A stretch of 40,127 bases of DNA from Clostridia bacterium (GCA_024685775.1 JAIKVL010000016.1:1-40127), one strand, 5' to 3'. Shown: positions 29,976 to 38,670, counted from the stretch's first letter. A program made the numbers and translations. The notes: generated by a model not told the origin, from the letters alone.

Positions 29976-31580
29976 TTATTCTTTATCGGTGGTTTCTTCC
30001 GCCGCCGCTTCTTTTTCGGTGCCTTGAAGCTCGAAAGAAGCGTCGGGAGCGACCGCGCCCGCAACCAAGCTTTCGGGAGCGTTTTCATCCGCGTCCGCGT
30101 TTTCGATCGTCGCGTTCTTCTTCTCGATGAAGTTCATAAGCGCATAGACGCAGATGCCGAGGAGAAGCGCAGTCGCGATCGCGGTGATCGTGATGGTCTT
30201 CGCGACGGAGCCGTCGCCATTCAAAGCGTATGGGATCTTAACCGACAAGCCGCCGATACCCGCGATAAGGATCGCGGAAACGGTGAAGAGATTTTTATTG
30301 TCGCCGAGATCGACTTCTTTGAACATTTTAAGACCGCTGACCGCGATGAAGCCGTACAAAGTCAAGCAAACGCCGCCCATAACGCAGTTCGGGATCGTTT
30401 GGAGAAGCGCCATGATCGGGCTGAGGAAGGACAGGACGATGCACATGATCGCCGCGACGAGGATCGAGCGAACGGAAGCGTTCTTGGTGATCGCCACGCA
30501 ACCGACGGATTCGCCGTAGGTCGTGTTCGGGCAGATACCGAAGATGGTACCCGCGATGGAACCGACGCCGTCGCCGAGGAGGGTCTTTTCGAGTCCGGGT
30601 TCGCCCTCGACGAGGTCGCGACCGATGATCGAACCGAGGTTCTTATGGTCCGCAATGTGCTCCGCGAAGACGACGAGCGCAACGGGGATAAACGCGATGG
30701 CGACTTCGCCGACGCCCGCCCAGTTCAAAAGATTCGCGCCGCTGATTCCCGCTTCCTTATTCGCGATTTCTTTGATCGCTTCGATAAGTCCGAAATGCGG
30801 ATAATTCAAGAACGCGGTAATTCCGACGAATTTACCGTTTTGGACGAAATTCGCGACAAGGGGGTCCCAGTTCACGATTTTGAGGTAATCGCATTTGCAA
30901 GCGTAGCCGAAGATCGAGAAGATCGAAGCGACCGCATAACCGGCGGCAATACCGAGGATGAACGGAATGAGCTTCATCGACTTGAATTTCTTTTGCGAAG
31001 AGCAGATGATGATGACCGCGAAAGCGACCAAACCGCAGAGAAGCGCGACGAGGTTATAAGTCGCGGTGTTTTTAATCAACGCCTCGACGCCGCCTACGCG
31101 AGCATATTCCTGAGCATAGAAACCGGAAGCTTTAACAAGGTCGCCGATCGCGTTACCCGCGAGAGAAAGACCGATCAAAGCAACCGTCGGCCCGATGATG
31201 ACGGGAGGCATCAATTTGGAGACCCATTTCGTTCCCGCGAAGTGGATCACGATCGCGATCACGACGTAGACGAGACCCGCGAAGATCGCCCCGACCAAGA
31301 TACCGCAGTAACCGAAGGTCGTCGCGACGAACAAGGAGCTCAGAAACGCGAAAGAGCTGCCGAGGAAGACCGGGCTCTTAAATCTCGTAAAGAGCAGGTA
31401 GACGATCGTTCCCACGCCCGCGCCGAGGATCGCCGCAGGGATCTGGGTCGGAAGACCGATGATGGTCGGGACCGCGATCGTCGCCGTGATGATGGCGAGG
31501 ACCTGTTGAAGAGCGAAGACGATCAGATTACTGAACTTAGGCTTGTCTTCAACGTCATAGATAAGGCCGTTTTTATTCAT
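29976..31580 (-). CDS. uraA: Uracil/xanthine permease (NCS2 family)
   Basis: A 534-residue membrane protein with about 12-14 helices of the NCS2 (UraA/PbuX) transporters. It starts with [24 protein letters not shown], contains the [18 protein letters not shown] block with the substrate-contacting Glu and the later [20 protein letters not shown] motif typical of uracil permeases. The C-terminal 50 residues are acidic and cytoplasmic and longer than in E. coli UraA. Co-transcription with upp supports uracil as substrate. GGAGG precedes the ATG at 31580. Expression is probably set by the attenuator in its leader. Confidence 0.92.
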   Translation of the reverse strand: MNKNGLIYDVEDKPKFSNLIVFALQQVLAIITATIAVPTIIGLPTQIPAAILGAGVGTIVYLLFTRFKSPVFLGSSFAFLSSLFVATTFGYCGILVGAIFAGLVYVVIAIVIHFAGTKWVSKLMPPVIIGPTVALIGLSLAGNAIGDLVKASGFYAQEYARVGGVEALIKNTATYNLVALLCGLVAFAVIIICSSQKKFKSMKLIPFILGIAAGYAVASIFSIFGYACKCDYLKIVNWDPLVANFVQNGKFVGITAFLNYPHFGLIEAIKEIANKEAGISGANLLNWAGVGEVAIAFIPVALVVFAEHIADHKNLGSIIGRDLVEGEPGLEKTLLGDGVGSIAGTIFGICPNTTYGESVGCVAITKNASVRSILVAAIMCIVLSFLSPIMALLQTIPNCVMGGVCLTLYGFIAVSGLKMFKEVDLGDNKNLFTVSAILIAGIGGLSVKIPYALNGDGSVAKTITITAIATALLLGICVYALMNFIEKKNATIENADADENAPESLVAGAVAPDASFELQGTEKEAAAEETTDKE

Positions 31581-31614
31581 ATGAATACCTCCATAATAAA
31601 TTCGAACCGATAAA

Positions 31615-31714
31615 CAAAAAACCTTGCCGAGCACGCTTCGACAAGGTTCTGAAAGACGCTTTATCCCTAACCCAAATCTTGTCGATATCCCGTATCGCTC
31701 TTAAAGATTCTATT
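31615..31714 (-). promoter_or_regulatory. uraA: Transcription attenuator in the uraA-upp leader
   Basis: The terminator on the minus strand is AACCTTGTCGA (31648-31638) with its partner (31630-31620), then a T run. Upstream, a hairpin AATCTT-CGATA / TATCG-AAGATT (31709-31675) can form. Its right arm, TCGACAAGATT (31685-31675), is also complementary to the terminator's left arm at 10 of 11 positions, so forming that pair (antiterminator) breaks both other stems. This is the logic of pyrimidine attenuators; I do not see the standard PyrR loop consensus, so the effector is open. Confidence 0.75.
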
Positions 31715-31720
31715 GCGTCT

Positions 31721-31749
31721 ATCGTAACATAGGCATACAACCCTGTCAA
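31721..31749 (-). promoter_or_regulatory. Sigma-A promoter of uraA-upp
   Basis: On the minus strand TTGACA (31744-31749) and TACGAT (31721-31726) are 17 bases apart; transcription should begin near 31714. Confidence 0.8.
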
Positions 31750-32113
31750 GCGATTTTTCGACGAGAAACGACATTTTTTATTATCTATAATAAAAGGAAT
31801 TTTTGCGCGCGTTCCTGCGCTTGTAAGCGACGCGCGGTAAATCAATCCATCAGCCCGACGCAAGGAAGGTTCTCATCCGTATTTTCATATTCGTCATCCC
31901 GAGGAACCGAGGGATCGCCTTGTACTCTTACCCTCAACGCTCGGCTTCTCCTTCTTCGTCATCCTGACGCAAGGAAGGTTCTCATCCGCTTCCCTTTTTT
32001 CTTTGAGCGAAAAAATACTCGGCGACTTCCCGACAAACACCGAATTACGTTTTGAATTTAACCGTGCGATTAAAAACAAGAAACAAAGCAATCGCGCCCC
32101 TTCGACTTTCACA
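31750..32113. other. Gene-free stretch with short dispersed repeats
   Basis: No protein or RNA gene is convincing in these 364 bases. They hold a hairpin (GCGCGT/ACGCGC, about 31807-31836) and a perfect 23-base direct repeat at 31857-31879 and 31966-31988. Each repeat is joined to a CGTCATCC-type motif (31892-31899 and 31957-31964), a sequence like the CGTCATCCTGAG repeats scattered through many bacterial genomes. Confidence 0.6.
31857..31988. repeat. 23-base direct repeat with CGTCATCC motifs
   Basis: The 23 bases beginning GACGCAAGGAAGG occur identically at 31857-31879 and 31966-31988, with 86 bases between. A CGTCATCC element follows the first copy at 31892 and precedes the second at 31957. 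Confidence 0.8.
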
Positions 32114-32238
32114 GGCGAGCGCGGAGAGCGAGAAAAATTCGAGGCTCGATAAAAAACACGCAGGCGCGTACTCCTTTGTACGTAACTGCGTGTTTTGAAA
32201 TCAAGAAACAAAGAATTTTTCCGCTATATGCGCTCGCC
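32114..32238 (-). repeat. Structured 3'-end repeat, copy D (after the radical SAM gene)
   Basis: The best copy. The outer stem GGCGAGCGC (32114-32122) pairs with GCGCTCGCC (32230-32238), touching the radical SAM stop codon. The middle stem GAAAAATTC (32132-32140) pairs with GAATTTTTC (32213-32221). The base stem AAAACACGCAG (32153-32163) pairs with CTGCGTGTTTT (32186-32196) around the tip GCGTAC...GTACGTAA. GGCTCGATAA (32142-32151) lies beside the base stem and CTATATG inside the right outer arm. On the minus strand a T run follows the base stem. Confidence 0.8.
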
Positions 32239-32843
32239 TATTCAAAGGGGCGAATCCTATAAACCGCTCCCATCTCCTTCGCGATCTCCGCGCACTTCGC
32301 CTCTTCCTCTTTCGTCAGCGTCGTGTCGACGGTGGATAAGACGACTTTCGGCAAAACTTTCGCGCAATCCCTCGCAAAGGACAGCATCGCGGCGAAGGAA
32401 CCCTTTCCGAATTTCGGGCGGACTTCTTCCATATAGCGATCCTCGTTCGGCGTGTTCAGACTGATCGAGACGACGTCCACGAGTCCTTTGAGTTCGTTCG
32501 CGATCTTTCTTCCGTTGACGAGGTCTCCGAGACCGTTCGTGTTGACGCGAATCGGCTTATCGTAATTCGCTTTGAGGAACGCCGCAATCTCTTTCAGGGC
32601 GTCCAGCCGCTCGGTCGGTTCGCCGAAACCGCAGAAGACGATCTCTTCGTACTTCGAGAGGTCGCGGAGCTTGAATTCCGCTTCGACCTCCTCGACGGTC
32701 GGTTCCTTTTCGAGCCACAGGCGATCGGAGCGTCCGACGGTCTCCGTCGTGTTTCTGAGGCAAAAGACGCAAGCGCACGGGCACTTGTTCGTTAAATTGA
32801 CATACAGTCCGTTATGAACTTCGTACAAGATACTGTTATTCAT
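32238..32843 (-). CDS. Radical SAM protein of the TatD-linked type
   Basis: A 201-residue radical SAM enzyme. The CxxxCxxC cluster motif lies near residue 20 (NKCPCACVFC), followed by VFCGFGEPTERLDAL (the GGE-like SAM motif), IRVNTNGLGDLVNG and VVSISLNTPNEDRY. The short length and order match the TatD-linked radical SAM family (TIGR04038-like), whose reaction is unknown. No tatD gene is nearby. The start at 32843 follows AAAGGATG. Repeat copy D touches its stop codon. Confidence 0.82.
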   Translation of the reverse strand: MNNSILYEVHNGLYVNLTNKCPCACVFCLRNTTETVGRSDRLWLEKEPTVEEVEAEFKLRDLSKYEEIVFCGFGEPTERLDALKEIAAFLKANYDKPIRVNTNGLGDLVNGRKIANELKGLVDVVSISLNTPNEDRYMEEVRPKFGKGSFAAMLSFARDCAKVLPKVVLSTVDTTLTKEEEAKCAEIAKEMGAVYRIRPFE

Positions 32844-32871
32844 AAAAATCATCCTTTTTCAATGATAATAC

Positions 32872-32900
32872 AGTATAAAACGCCGCGCGCGCCCTGTCAA
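32872..32900 (-). promoter_or_regulatory. Sigma-A promoter of the radical SAM gene
   Basis: On the minus strand TTGACA (32895-32900) and TATACT (32872-32877) are 17 bases apart. Confidence 0.8.
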
Positions 32901-32905
32901 CGAAA

Positions 32906-34093
32906 TCAAAGATTTCTCTTTTTGACCGCAAGCGTTCCGAGCGGAACGCCCACCGCGACGCAAACCGAAAACACGCCGAAAACGATCCCGCCGACCGCAA
33001 AAAGATTCGGGATGGGAAGCGAACGGAGCGGAGCCTCGAAATATCCGCTCAAAACATTCAACAAGACGTTTTGCAGAAGCGCCGAAACCAAACAAGAGAG
33101 AAGAACGGCTGAGAATAACAATGTGACGTAAAGCAGGATCTCCGACAAAAGAAGATTTCGCTTACGCGCGCCGAACGCCGCCGCCACCGCGTGAAATTCC
33201 GTTTGCTTTTCGGTATAAAAGACGACGGTAAAGATCGTTACGCCGAGGAACGCCGCCGAAAGGATCACCCCTAAGAAAATAAAAATGCGATCGAAAAGCG
33301 CGGCGTACCCCGAAAAATCCGCGTTCGACGCTCCCGTCTCTCTCCATTCCCAAACGGAATCTTCGCCGAATTCGTTCAAAAGGGAGTTGTAGACCGCGCG
33401 AAGCATCCCGCGCTTCGGATAAACCTCATAAGCGGCAACACGCTTCGAAGCGGAAGCACGTATAACGAGCCAAGGCACCTCATTTCTTCCGATCTGCTCG
33501 GAAAAGGACGAGTCGCAGATCCCGACGATCGTCATCTCCGCGATCTCTTCGGATTCCATGGTAAAATAATTCCATCGGAATCGGACGACGGAAGCGCCGA
33601 GAAAAGAGGACAACTCATTTTCGGGAACGCCTCTTTTTCGCAAAATCGAAGCATCCAAAACGACCTCGCTTTCGCTGCGAAGATCCCTTCCGTAAAGAAT
33701 GGGCGACCGCCCGTTCTCCCTCGAAAAAGCATCTGCCGCCCTCTTCGGCAAACCCTCTCTTACAAAAAAGATCGACACAGATTTAAGGCTCAGTTTCCGT
33801 TCGGGCGAAAGACGGAGTTCTCCGTCGAACGATTCCGAGAGGAACTGCTCTTCCACCCACTCCGCGTTTTTCAGCGAAGCAAGTTCGGATCGGGACACGC
33901 CGCAATCCGAAGAAACGACGACGCAATCCATCGGATTATCCGTCGAAAGGTTTCGCTTCACTTCCCGCAAAGAGAAGGAAGCCGTTCCGAATAGAACGAG
34001 GACTGCGACGAAAAAGAAGCAAAACGCAAAATAGACCGCGCTTTTCAAAGGATAGCGACGCAACTGTTTTTCAGCAAAATACCGTATCGTCAC
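32906..34093 (-). CDS. FtsX-like ABC transporter permease, second of two
   Basis: A 395-residue permease of the MacB/LolC/FtsX type. One helix near residues 17-38 is followed by a large outer domain (about 40-260) and three helices at the end: FIFLGVILSAAFLGVTIFTVVFY, then LLLSEILLYVTLLFSAVLLSCLVSALL and LFAVGGIVFGVFSVCVAVGV. The AAFGARKRNLLLSE segment between helices is the cytoplasmic coupling loop of FtsX domains. The start is GTG at 34093, with GGAGG seven bases upstream; it overlaps the previous permease gene by 23 bases. The two permeases differ in sequence and likely form a heterodimer. Confidence 0.82.
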   Translation of the reverse strand: MTIRYFAEKQLRRYPLKSAVYFAFCFFFVAVLVLFGTASFSLREVKRNLSTDNPMDCVVVSSDCGVSRSELASLKNAEWVEEQFLSESFDGELRLSPERKLSLKSVSIFFVREGLPKRAADAFSRENGRSPILYGRDLRSESEVVLDASILRKRGVPENELSSFLGASVVRFRWNYFTMESEEIAEMTIVGICDSSFSEQIGRNEVPWLVIRASASKRVAAYEVYPKRGMLRAVYNSLLNEFGEDSVWEWRETGASNADFSGYAALFDRIFIFLGVILSAAFLGVTIFTVVFYTEKQTEFHAVAAAFGARKRNLLLSEILLYVTLLFSAVLLSCLVSALLQNVLLNVLSGYFEAPLRSLPIPNLFAVGGIVFGVFSVCVAVGVPLGTLAVKKRNL

Positions 34094-35201
34094 GATGCAA
34101 CCTCCGAGAAAAAACAAACGTCAAAACTCCGATCGCGAGGATCGAAGCGGCGGAAAACCAGCCGAAGAGAACCAAAAGCGAGTACGTACGCAACGTCATT
34201 CCGATCATCTCGCTCGCCCAAAAATCAATGACTCGCTTTAACCCGAGTGCCGCCAAAAACCCGAATGCGGAGCCCAAAAGGGACGCGAAAGAGAAACACG
34301 CGGAGACGGAAAAAACGAAATCCCCCCGCGTCGCGCCGAACGCGCGCGCGACCTCGAACGAGGACTTTTTGCGAAGAAGATAAACGGAAAGCGTCACCGC
34401 GTAATAGACCAAACACAAAAACGCCGCGAAGCAGGCGAACAGGATAAAAACGCCTCGCAAAAAGCGCATCCCTTTATAATAAACCAACACGCCCCTTTCG
34501 TCCTCGTACCGCGAAGGATCTTTCACTTTGTCGCAGAAAGAAAGCGCTTGATCCATATCCGTAAAGATCGCGGTATAAGACGAAACTTTTGCCTCGTCGG
34601 AATACAAGACGAAGGAAAAGTCCGTCACTTCCGACGGTAGAGCGAGAGACGAAATAAGTGTCCGGAATCCGAGTTCACCGTCTATGATAACGGGCTCCGA
34701 GAGGACTTCTTCCTCTCTCGATTGATAATAGGTTCCCGCCAATCGGCACTTGATCCCCGCGACAGAGATCGGCGCGCCCGTCTCGGGAGAGCCGAGAGCG
34801 ACGTAGAGATCGTTCGAAAGCCAAACGTCCCCTTTTCGGAAATCGGGAAGCATCAAGCCTTTCTCTCCGAGATTCAAAACGACCTTTCCCCGCCGCAGAC
34901 AATCCAAATTCTCAGCGCGATCGCCGCAAGAGATCGTTACGTCGTAATTCAATCCTTTCTCATTATCCGCATAAAGAGTAACGCCCTCTTTTTTCAGATC
35001 GCGTAAATAGGTCGGATCGTTGATCTTAACTTCATACCCCGAGGAAAACCATTCGCGGTATTCCTCGACGTCCGAAGAAAACGCCGCGGTCAGTCCGAAA
35101 GCGACCGTCGAAACGGCGGCAAAAAAGATCACTCCGATAAAAAACAGGAAGAAAAAACCGAAATCTTTATCCGAAAACTTTTTAATCAGAAAACGTTTCA
35201 T
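34071..35201 (-). CDS. FtsX-like ABC transporter permease, first of two
   Basis: A 376-residue permease. A basic start (MKRFLIKKFSDKDFG) and helix 1 (about 15-40) lead to an outer domain of about 200 residues, then three helices: FILFACFAAFLCLVYYAVTL, VSACFSFASLLGSAFGFLAALGL and the last near 340-365. RKKSSFEVARAFGATRGDF is the FtsX coupling loop. It overlaps the ATPase gene by 20 bases and the second permease by 23, so the three are tightly coupled. Such systems use mechanical force to act on lipids, peptides or envelope proteins. The substrate is not known. Confidence 0.82.
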   Translation of the reverse strand: MKRFLIKKFSDKDFGFFFLFFIGVIFFAAVSTVAFGLTAAFSSDVEEYREWFSSGYEVKINDPTYLRDLKKEGVTLYADNEKGLNYDVTISCGDRAENLDCLRRGKVVLNLGEKGLMLPDFRKGDVWLSNDLYVALGSPETGAPISVAGIKCRLAGTYYQSREEEVLSEPVIIDGELGFRTLISSLALPSEVTDFSFVLYSDEAKVSSYTAIFTDMDQALSFCDKVKDPSRYEDERGVLVYYKGMRFLRGVFILFACFAAFLCLVYYAVTLSVYLLRKKSSFEVARAFGATRGDFVFSVSACFSFASLLGSAFGFLAALGLKRVIDFWASEMIGMTLRTYSLLVLFGWFSAASILAIGVLTFVFSRRLHRDDTVFC

Positions 35202-35847
35202 AGATGATTTTCCCGTCCGACAGTTCCACGCTGTGCGTCGCGAGCGACAGTTGGCTTACGTCGTGCGTCACCATAACGATCGTAATTCCCCCTTCGTTCA
35301 GCTTTTTCAAAAGGGACAGAACCGCCGCGGTATTCTCGCTGTCCAAATTTCCGCAAGGCTCGTCCGCGAACAAATATTTCGGATTGTTTACGATCGCCCG
35401 CGCAATCGCGACTCTCTGCTTTTCGCCGCCCGAAAGAACTCGCGACGGTTTATGCAAAAACGGGATCAACCCCACCGTTTCGGCGACTTCGAGCACGCGC
35501 TTCTTCCTTTCTTTCGCTTTGACGCCCGCGATCACAAGCGGAAGCTCGACGTTTTCAAACGCCGTAAAGTTTTCTTCCAATCCGAACGTTTGAAAGACGT
35601 AGCCGATGACGTGATTACGAAACGCGCAAAGCTTCTTCTCCGAAAGAGAGGAAAGCGGCGTTCCTTCCGCGCACACTTCGCCCGAAGTCGGAGTCATCAA
35701 TCCGCTCGCGAGTTTCATCAAAGTGCTTTTTCCGCTTCCCGACCGACCGGTTATGATAAAAAACTCGCCCTGTTTTATGACGAGAGAAACGTCCCGAACC
35801 GCAAAAAATTCGCCGTATTGTTTGCTTACTCCCGTTATCTCGATCAT
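35182..35847 (-). CDS. MacB/LolD-type ABC transporter ATPase
   Basis: A 221-residue ATPase. Walker A is GRSGSGKST (about residues 34-42), the Q loop YVFQTFGLEENFTAFENVELPL is typical of MacB/LolD/FtsE, the signature is LSGGEKQRV, Walker B is YLFADEP and CGNLDSEN is the family's D loop; the switch is VTHD. It powers the two FtsX-like permeases that follow. GGAG lies eight bases before the ATG at 35847, which overlaps the stop of the upstream gene by 4 bases. Confidence 0.92.
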   Translation of the reverse strand: MIEITGVSKQYGEFFAVRDVSLVIKQGEFFIITGRSGSGKSTLMKLASGLMTPTSGEVCAEGTPLSSLSEKKLCAFRNHVIGYVFQTFGLEENFTAFENVELPLVIAGVKAKERKKRVLEVAETVGLIPFLHKPSRVLSGGEKQRVAIARAIVNNPKYLFADEPCGNLDSENTAAVLSLLKKLNEGGITIVMVTHDVSQLSLATHSVELSDGKIIYETFSD

Positions 35848-36830
35848 CGTATTTTCTCCGTTTTGTATTTCACGTTCCCTTCGCTCTCTTCTCGAACGAG
35901 CGTGTATTCGCATGCTTCCGATCGGCGTTCGGGATCGCTTTCTTGTCTGTATTTTTCATAGCGTAACGACTTGATCTTCGCGTCTTTCGGAACGAGGACC
36001 ATAAGCGCTTTGCTCGTTTCGAACGAACGAGAGGCCTCTCGTTCGACCTCCCAAAGGATCAATTCGTCTCCTTCGAGACAGATGCCGCAGAGGTCGACCG
36101 ACTTTCCTTTATAGCGAAGAATAACGGCGTCGCTTTGCTCAATTTTTTGTTTTGCGAACGTTCGTAATCCCATCATAAAAATCATCGACAGCCAAACCGA
36201 ATTCTCCTCTTCCGCAAAGGCGCGCGCATCCTCATAGGAACTTATCCGATAGAGGACGGGCGTTTCCTCTTCCTCGAAAACGACGTACTCATCGTTGCTT
36301 TTCGCATAGCACGAGGAAGAAGAGGCGGACGAACGACTCGCGACGATCGAGAAAGAAAACTCTTCGGGCAACGGGCGATCCGTTTCATAGAAAAAGAAAT
36401 AGGTGGAGGGTGTTTTTTTCGCGTAAACGCGCCGGATTCCGATGACGGAAACGCTTAATATCCCCGCTTTCTCCTCTGCGCTCAAAATTTCGAATCCCAC
36501 TTCCGAATACTCGAAAGAAAACGCGATCAACGCGAGTTTCTTTTTTTCGAAAAAGGATTCGGTATAGCAGGATTCCATCAGCGATTCGTTCTTTCTTTTT
36601 GTTTTTGCGTTCGCCCATTCGGAACGCTGAAAATCGGAATAATTATCGAACGTTGCGACGTCATAGTCCTCGATCGAATCGCGGTATTCCTCCGCTTCTT
36701 CGATGCGATTTCCCTGAAAGACAGGCTTAGGCTTCGAGGGACGAGTCAGCAAAAGAACCGTGACGGTCAATGCGATCACGACCGCGAGAAAACTTCCTAT
36801 CATCAAGAATTTCTTTGCAAACGGTTTCAC
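35844..36830 (-). CDS. Unknown anchored outer-surface protein, head of the ABC operon
   Basis: A 328-residue protein with a basic N terminus, one helix (about residues 9-29) and a long hydrophilic outer part. No known domain is evident; it has a serine run (SSASSSSC near residue 175) and many aromatic and acidic residues. The start codon is GTG at 36830, with no ribosome site and a promoter whose predicted transcript start is one base upstream, so the mRNA seems leaderless. An internal ATG at residue 10 has no ribosome site either. It overlaps the ATPase start by 4 bases, so it probably works with the transporter, as substrate, adaptor or sensor. Confidence 0.7.
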   Translation of the reverse strand: MKPFAKKFLMIGSFLAVVIALTVTVLLLTRPSKPKPVFQGNRIEEAEEYRDSIEDYDVATFDNYSDFQRSEWANAKTKRKNESLMESCYTESFFEKKKLALIAFSFEYSEVGFEILSAEEKAGILSVSVIGIRRVYAKKTPSTYFFFYETDRPLPEEFSFSIVASRSSASSSSCYAKSNDEYVVFEEEETPVLYRISSYEDARAFAEEENSVWLSMIFMMGLRTFAKQKIEQSDAVILRYKGKSVDLCGICLEGDELILWEVEREASRSFETSKALMVLVPKDAKIKSLRYEKYRQESDPERRSEACEYTLVREESEGNVKYKTEKIR

Positions 36831-36837
36831 TGCGCTA

Positions 36838-36867
36838 ATTGTACCACCAACGCCGTGCTGTTTACAA
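36838..36867 (-). promoter_or_regulatory. Promoter of the ABC operon, leaderless geometry
   Basis: On the minus strand TTGTAA (36862-36867) and TACAAT (36838-36843) are 18 bases apart. The predicted start, 36831, is next to the GTG at 36830. Confidence 0.55.
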
Positions 36868-36911
36868 TATAAAGCCGAAAATTTAATACAGACTTAACAA
36901 ATGCAGACGAT

Positions 36912-36948
36912 AAAAAAGCGGGGAAGATCACTCTTCTCCGCTTTTTTT
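36912..36948. terminator. Bidirectional terminator after pckA
   Basis: An 11-bp stem with one G-T pair (AGCGGGGAAGA with TCTTCTCCGCT) around TCAC, flanked by A and T runs. Confidence 0.85.
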
Positions 36949-36966
36949 GCTTTTATGAAAATCGGA

Positions 36967-38574
36967 TTACTTAACGGACGGACCCGCGCTGACGAGCGCT
37001 TTGCCCTTCTCGTTGGTCTCGTACTTCGCGAAGTTCTTGACGAATCTTGCCGCGAGGTCTTCCGCCTTCGCCGTCCAATCCGCCGCGTTCTTGTAGGTGT
37101 CGCGCGGATCGAGGATACCGGTGTCGACGCCTTTGAGCTCGGTCGGGACTTCGAGGTTAAAGAAGGGGATCTTCTTAGTCGGAGCCTTGTTGATCTCGCC
37201 GTTCAGGATCGCGTCGATGATGCCGCGGGTATCTTTGATGGAAATTCTCTTGCCGGTGCCGTTCCAACCCGTGTTCACGAGGTAAGCCTTCGCGCCGCTC
37301 TTTTCCATTTTCTTGACGAGCTCTTCGGCGTACTTCGTCGGATGAAGCTCCAAGAACGCCTGACCGAAGCAAGCGGAGAAAGTCGGGGTGGGCTCGGTAA
37401 CGCCGCGCTCGGTTCCCGCGAGTTTCGCCGTGAAGCCGGAGAGGAAGTAATATTGGGTTTGTTCCGGAGTCAGGATCGAGACCGGGGGAAGGACGCCGAA
37501 CGCATCTGCGGAAAGGAAGATGACGCTCTTCGCCGCGGGTGCGCTGGAAATCGGGCGAACGATGTTTTTGATGTGGTTGATCGGATAAGAAACGCGGGTG
37601 TTCTCGGTAACGGTCTTATCGGCGAAATCGATCTTGCCGTTCTCGTCCAAAGTAACGTTTTCGAGGAGAGCGTTCTTTTTGATCGCGTTATAGATATCGG
37701 GCTCGGAATCCTTGTCGAGGTTGATGACTTTCGCGTAGCAGCCGCCCTCGAAGTTGAAGACTCCGTTATCGTCCCAGCCGTGCTCGTCGTCACCGATCAA
37801 AAGTCTTTTCGGGTCGGTGGAAAGGGTCGTCTTACCCGTGCCGGAAAGACCGAAGAAGATCGCGGTGTTCTCGCCGTTCATATCGGTATTCGCGGAGCAG
37901 TGCATCGAAGCGATGCCCTTCAAGGGGAGATAGTAGTTCATCATGGAGAATATACCTTTCTTCATCTCGCCGCCGTACCAAGTGTTGATGATGACTTGCT
38001 CGCGGCTCGTGATGTTGAACGCGACGCAGGTTTCGGAGTTCAAGCCGAGCTCTTTGAAGTTCTCGACTTTCGCTTTGGACGCATTGTAGACGATGAAGTC
38101 GGGCTTGAAATTTTTAAGCTCTTCTTCGGTGGGTTGAATGAACATATTCTTGATGAAGTGCGCTTGCCACGCGACCTCGACGATGAAACGGACCGCCATA
38201 CGGGTGTCTTCGTTCGCGCCGCAGAAAGCGTCCACAACGTACAGATCTTTGCCGCTGAGCTCTTTGATCGCGATCTCTTTTACGGTCGCCCAGACGGATT
38301 CGGACATAGGATGGTTGTCGTTCTTATAGCCTTCCGTCGTCCACCAAACGGTGTTTTCGGAATTCTTATCCATAACGATATATTTATCTTTGGGGGAACG
38401 ACCGGTGTAGATACCCGTCATAACGTTCACGGCGCCGAGCTCGGACACCTGCCCTTTTTCGTAGCCGGTAAGAGTCGGATCGGTCTCCGCCTCAAAGAGA
38501 GCGTCGTAAGAAGGGTTATACGCAACGTTGCCGATTTTTTCAATGCCGTACTTTTCCAAATCTGCTTTGTTCAT
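36967..38574 (-). CDS. pckA: Phosphoenolpyruvate carboxykinase (ATP)
   Basis: A 535-residue enzyme interconverting oxaloacetate plus ATP and PEP, CO2 and ADP. It has the ATP-type marks: [12 protein letters not shown] near residue 60, the substrate-site WYGGEMKKG at 199-207, the P loop GLSGTGKTT at 242-250, the metal-binding DDEHGW at 262-267, and [11 protein letters not shown] further on. Length is normal for the ATP form. In fermenting anaerobes it often runs toward oxaloacetate, conserving ATP on the way to succinate or propionate, but no partner genes are here to show direction. AAGGAG precedes the ATG, and it is a single-gene unit. Confidence 0.97.
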   Translation of the reverse strand: MNKADLEKYGIEKIGNVAYNPSYDALFEAETDPTLTGYEKGQVSELGAVNVMTGIYTGRSPKDKYIVMDKNSENTVWWTTEGYKNDNHPMSESVWATVKEIAIKELSGKDLYVVDAFCGANEDTRMAVRFIVEVAWQAHFIKNMFIQPTEEELKNFKPDFIVYNASKAKVENFKELGLNSETCVAFNITSREQVIINTWYGGEMKKGIFSMMNYYLPLKGIASMHCSANTDMNGENTAIFFGLSGTGKTTLSTDPKRLLIGDDEHGWDDNGVFNFEGGCYAKVINLDKDSEPDIYNAIKKNALLENVTLDENGKIDFADKTVTENTRVSYPINHIKNIVRPISSAPAAKSVIFLSADAFGVLPPVSILTPEQTQYYFLSGFTAKLAGTERGVTEPTPTFSACFGQAFLELHPTKYAEELVKKMEKSGAKAYLVNTGWNGTGKRISIKDTRGIIDAILNGEINKAPTKKIPFFNLEVPTELKGVDTGILDPRDTYKNAADWTAKAEDLAARFVKNFAKYETNEKGKALVSAGPSVK

Positions 38575-38641
38575 TTTATATGCTCCTTATAAATTTTTAC
38601 TCGTTAACGGGCGCGCGCCGAACGGCGGTCGCCTATCTATA

Positions 38642-38670
38642 ATTAAAGCCCATTTCTTTCATTTTGTCAA
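38642..38670 (-). promoter_or_regulatory. Sigma-A promoter of pckA
   Basis: On the minus strand TTGACA (38665-38670) and TTTAAT (38642-38647) are 17 bases apart, with a leader of about 60 bases. Confidence 0.7.

Noticed and set aside
31615..31714. Purine, PRPP or standard PyrR leader
   Set aside because: None of the conserved core sequences I know for these is visible; only the attenuator logic is supported.
31654..31720. Perfect AGACGC/GCGTCT stem enclosing the first leader hairpin of uraA, like a riboswitch P1
   Set aside because: The outer arm 31715-31720 lies between the -10 box and the predicted transcript start (about 31714), so it is probably not in the RNA.
32901..32927. GAAATC/GATTTC hairpin with T run as terminator of the ABC operon
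   Set aside because: The T run is on the plus strand only, and the operon reads the other way; it also lies inside the end of the permease gene.
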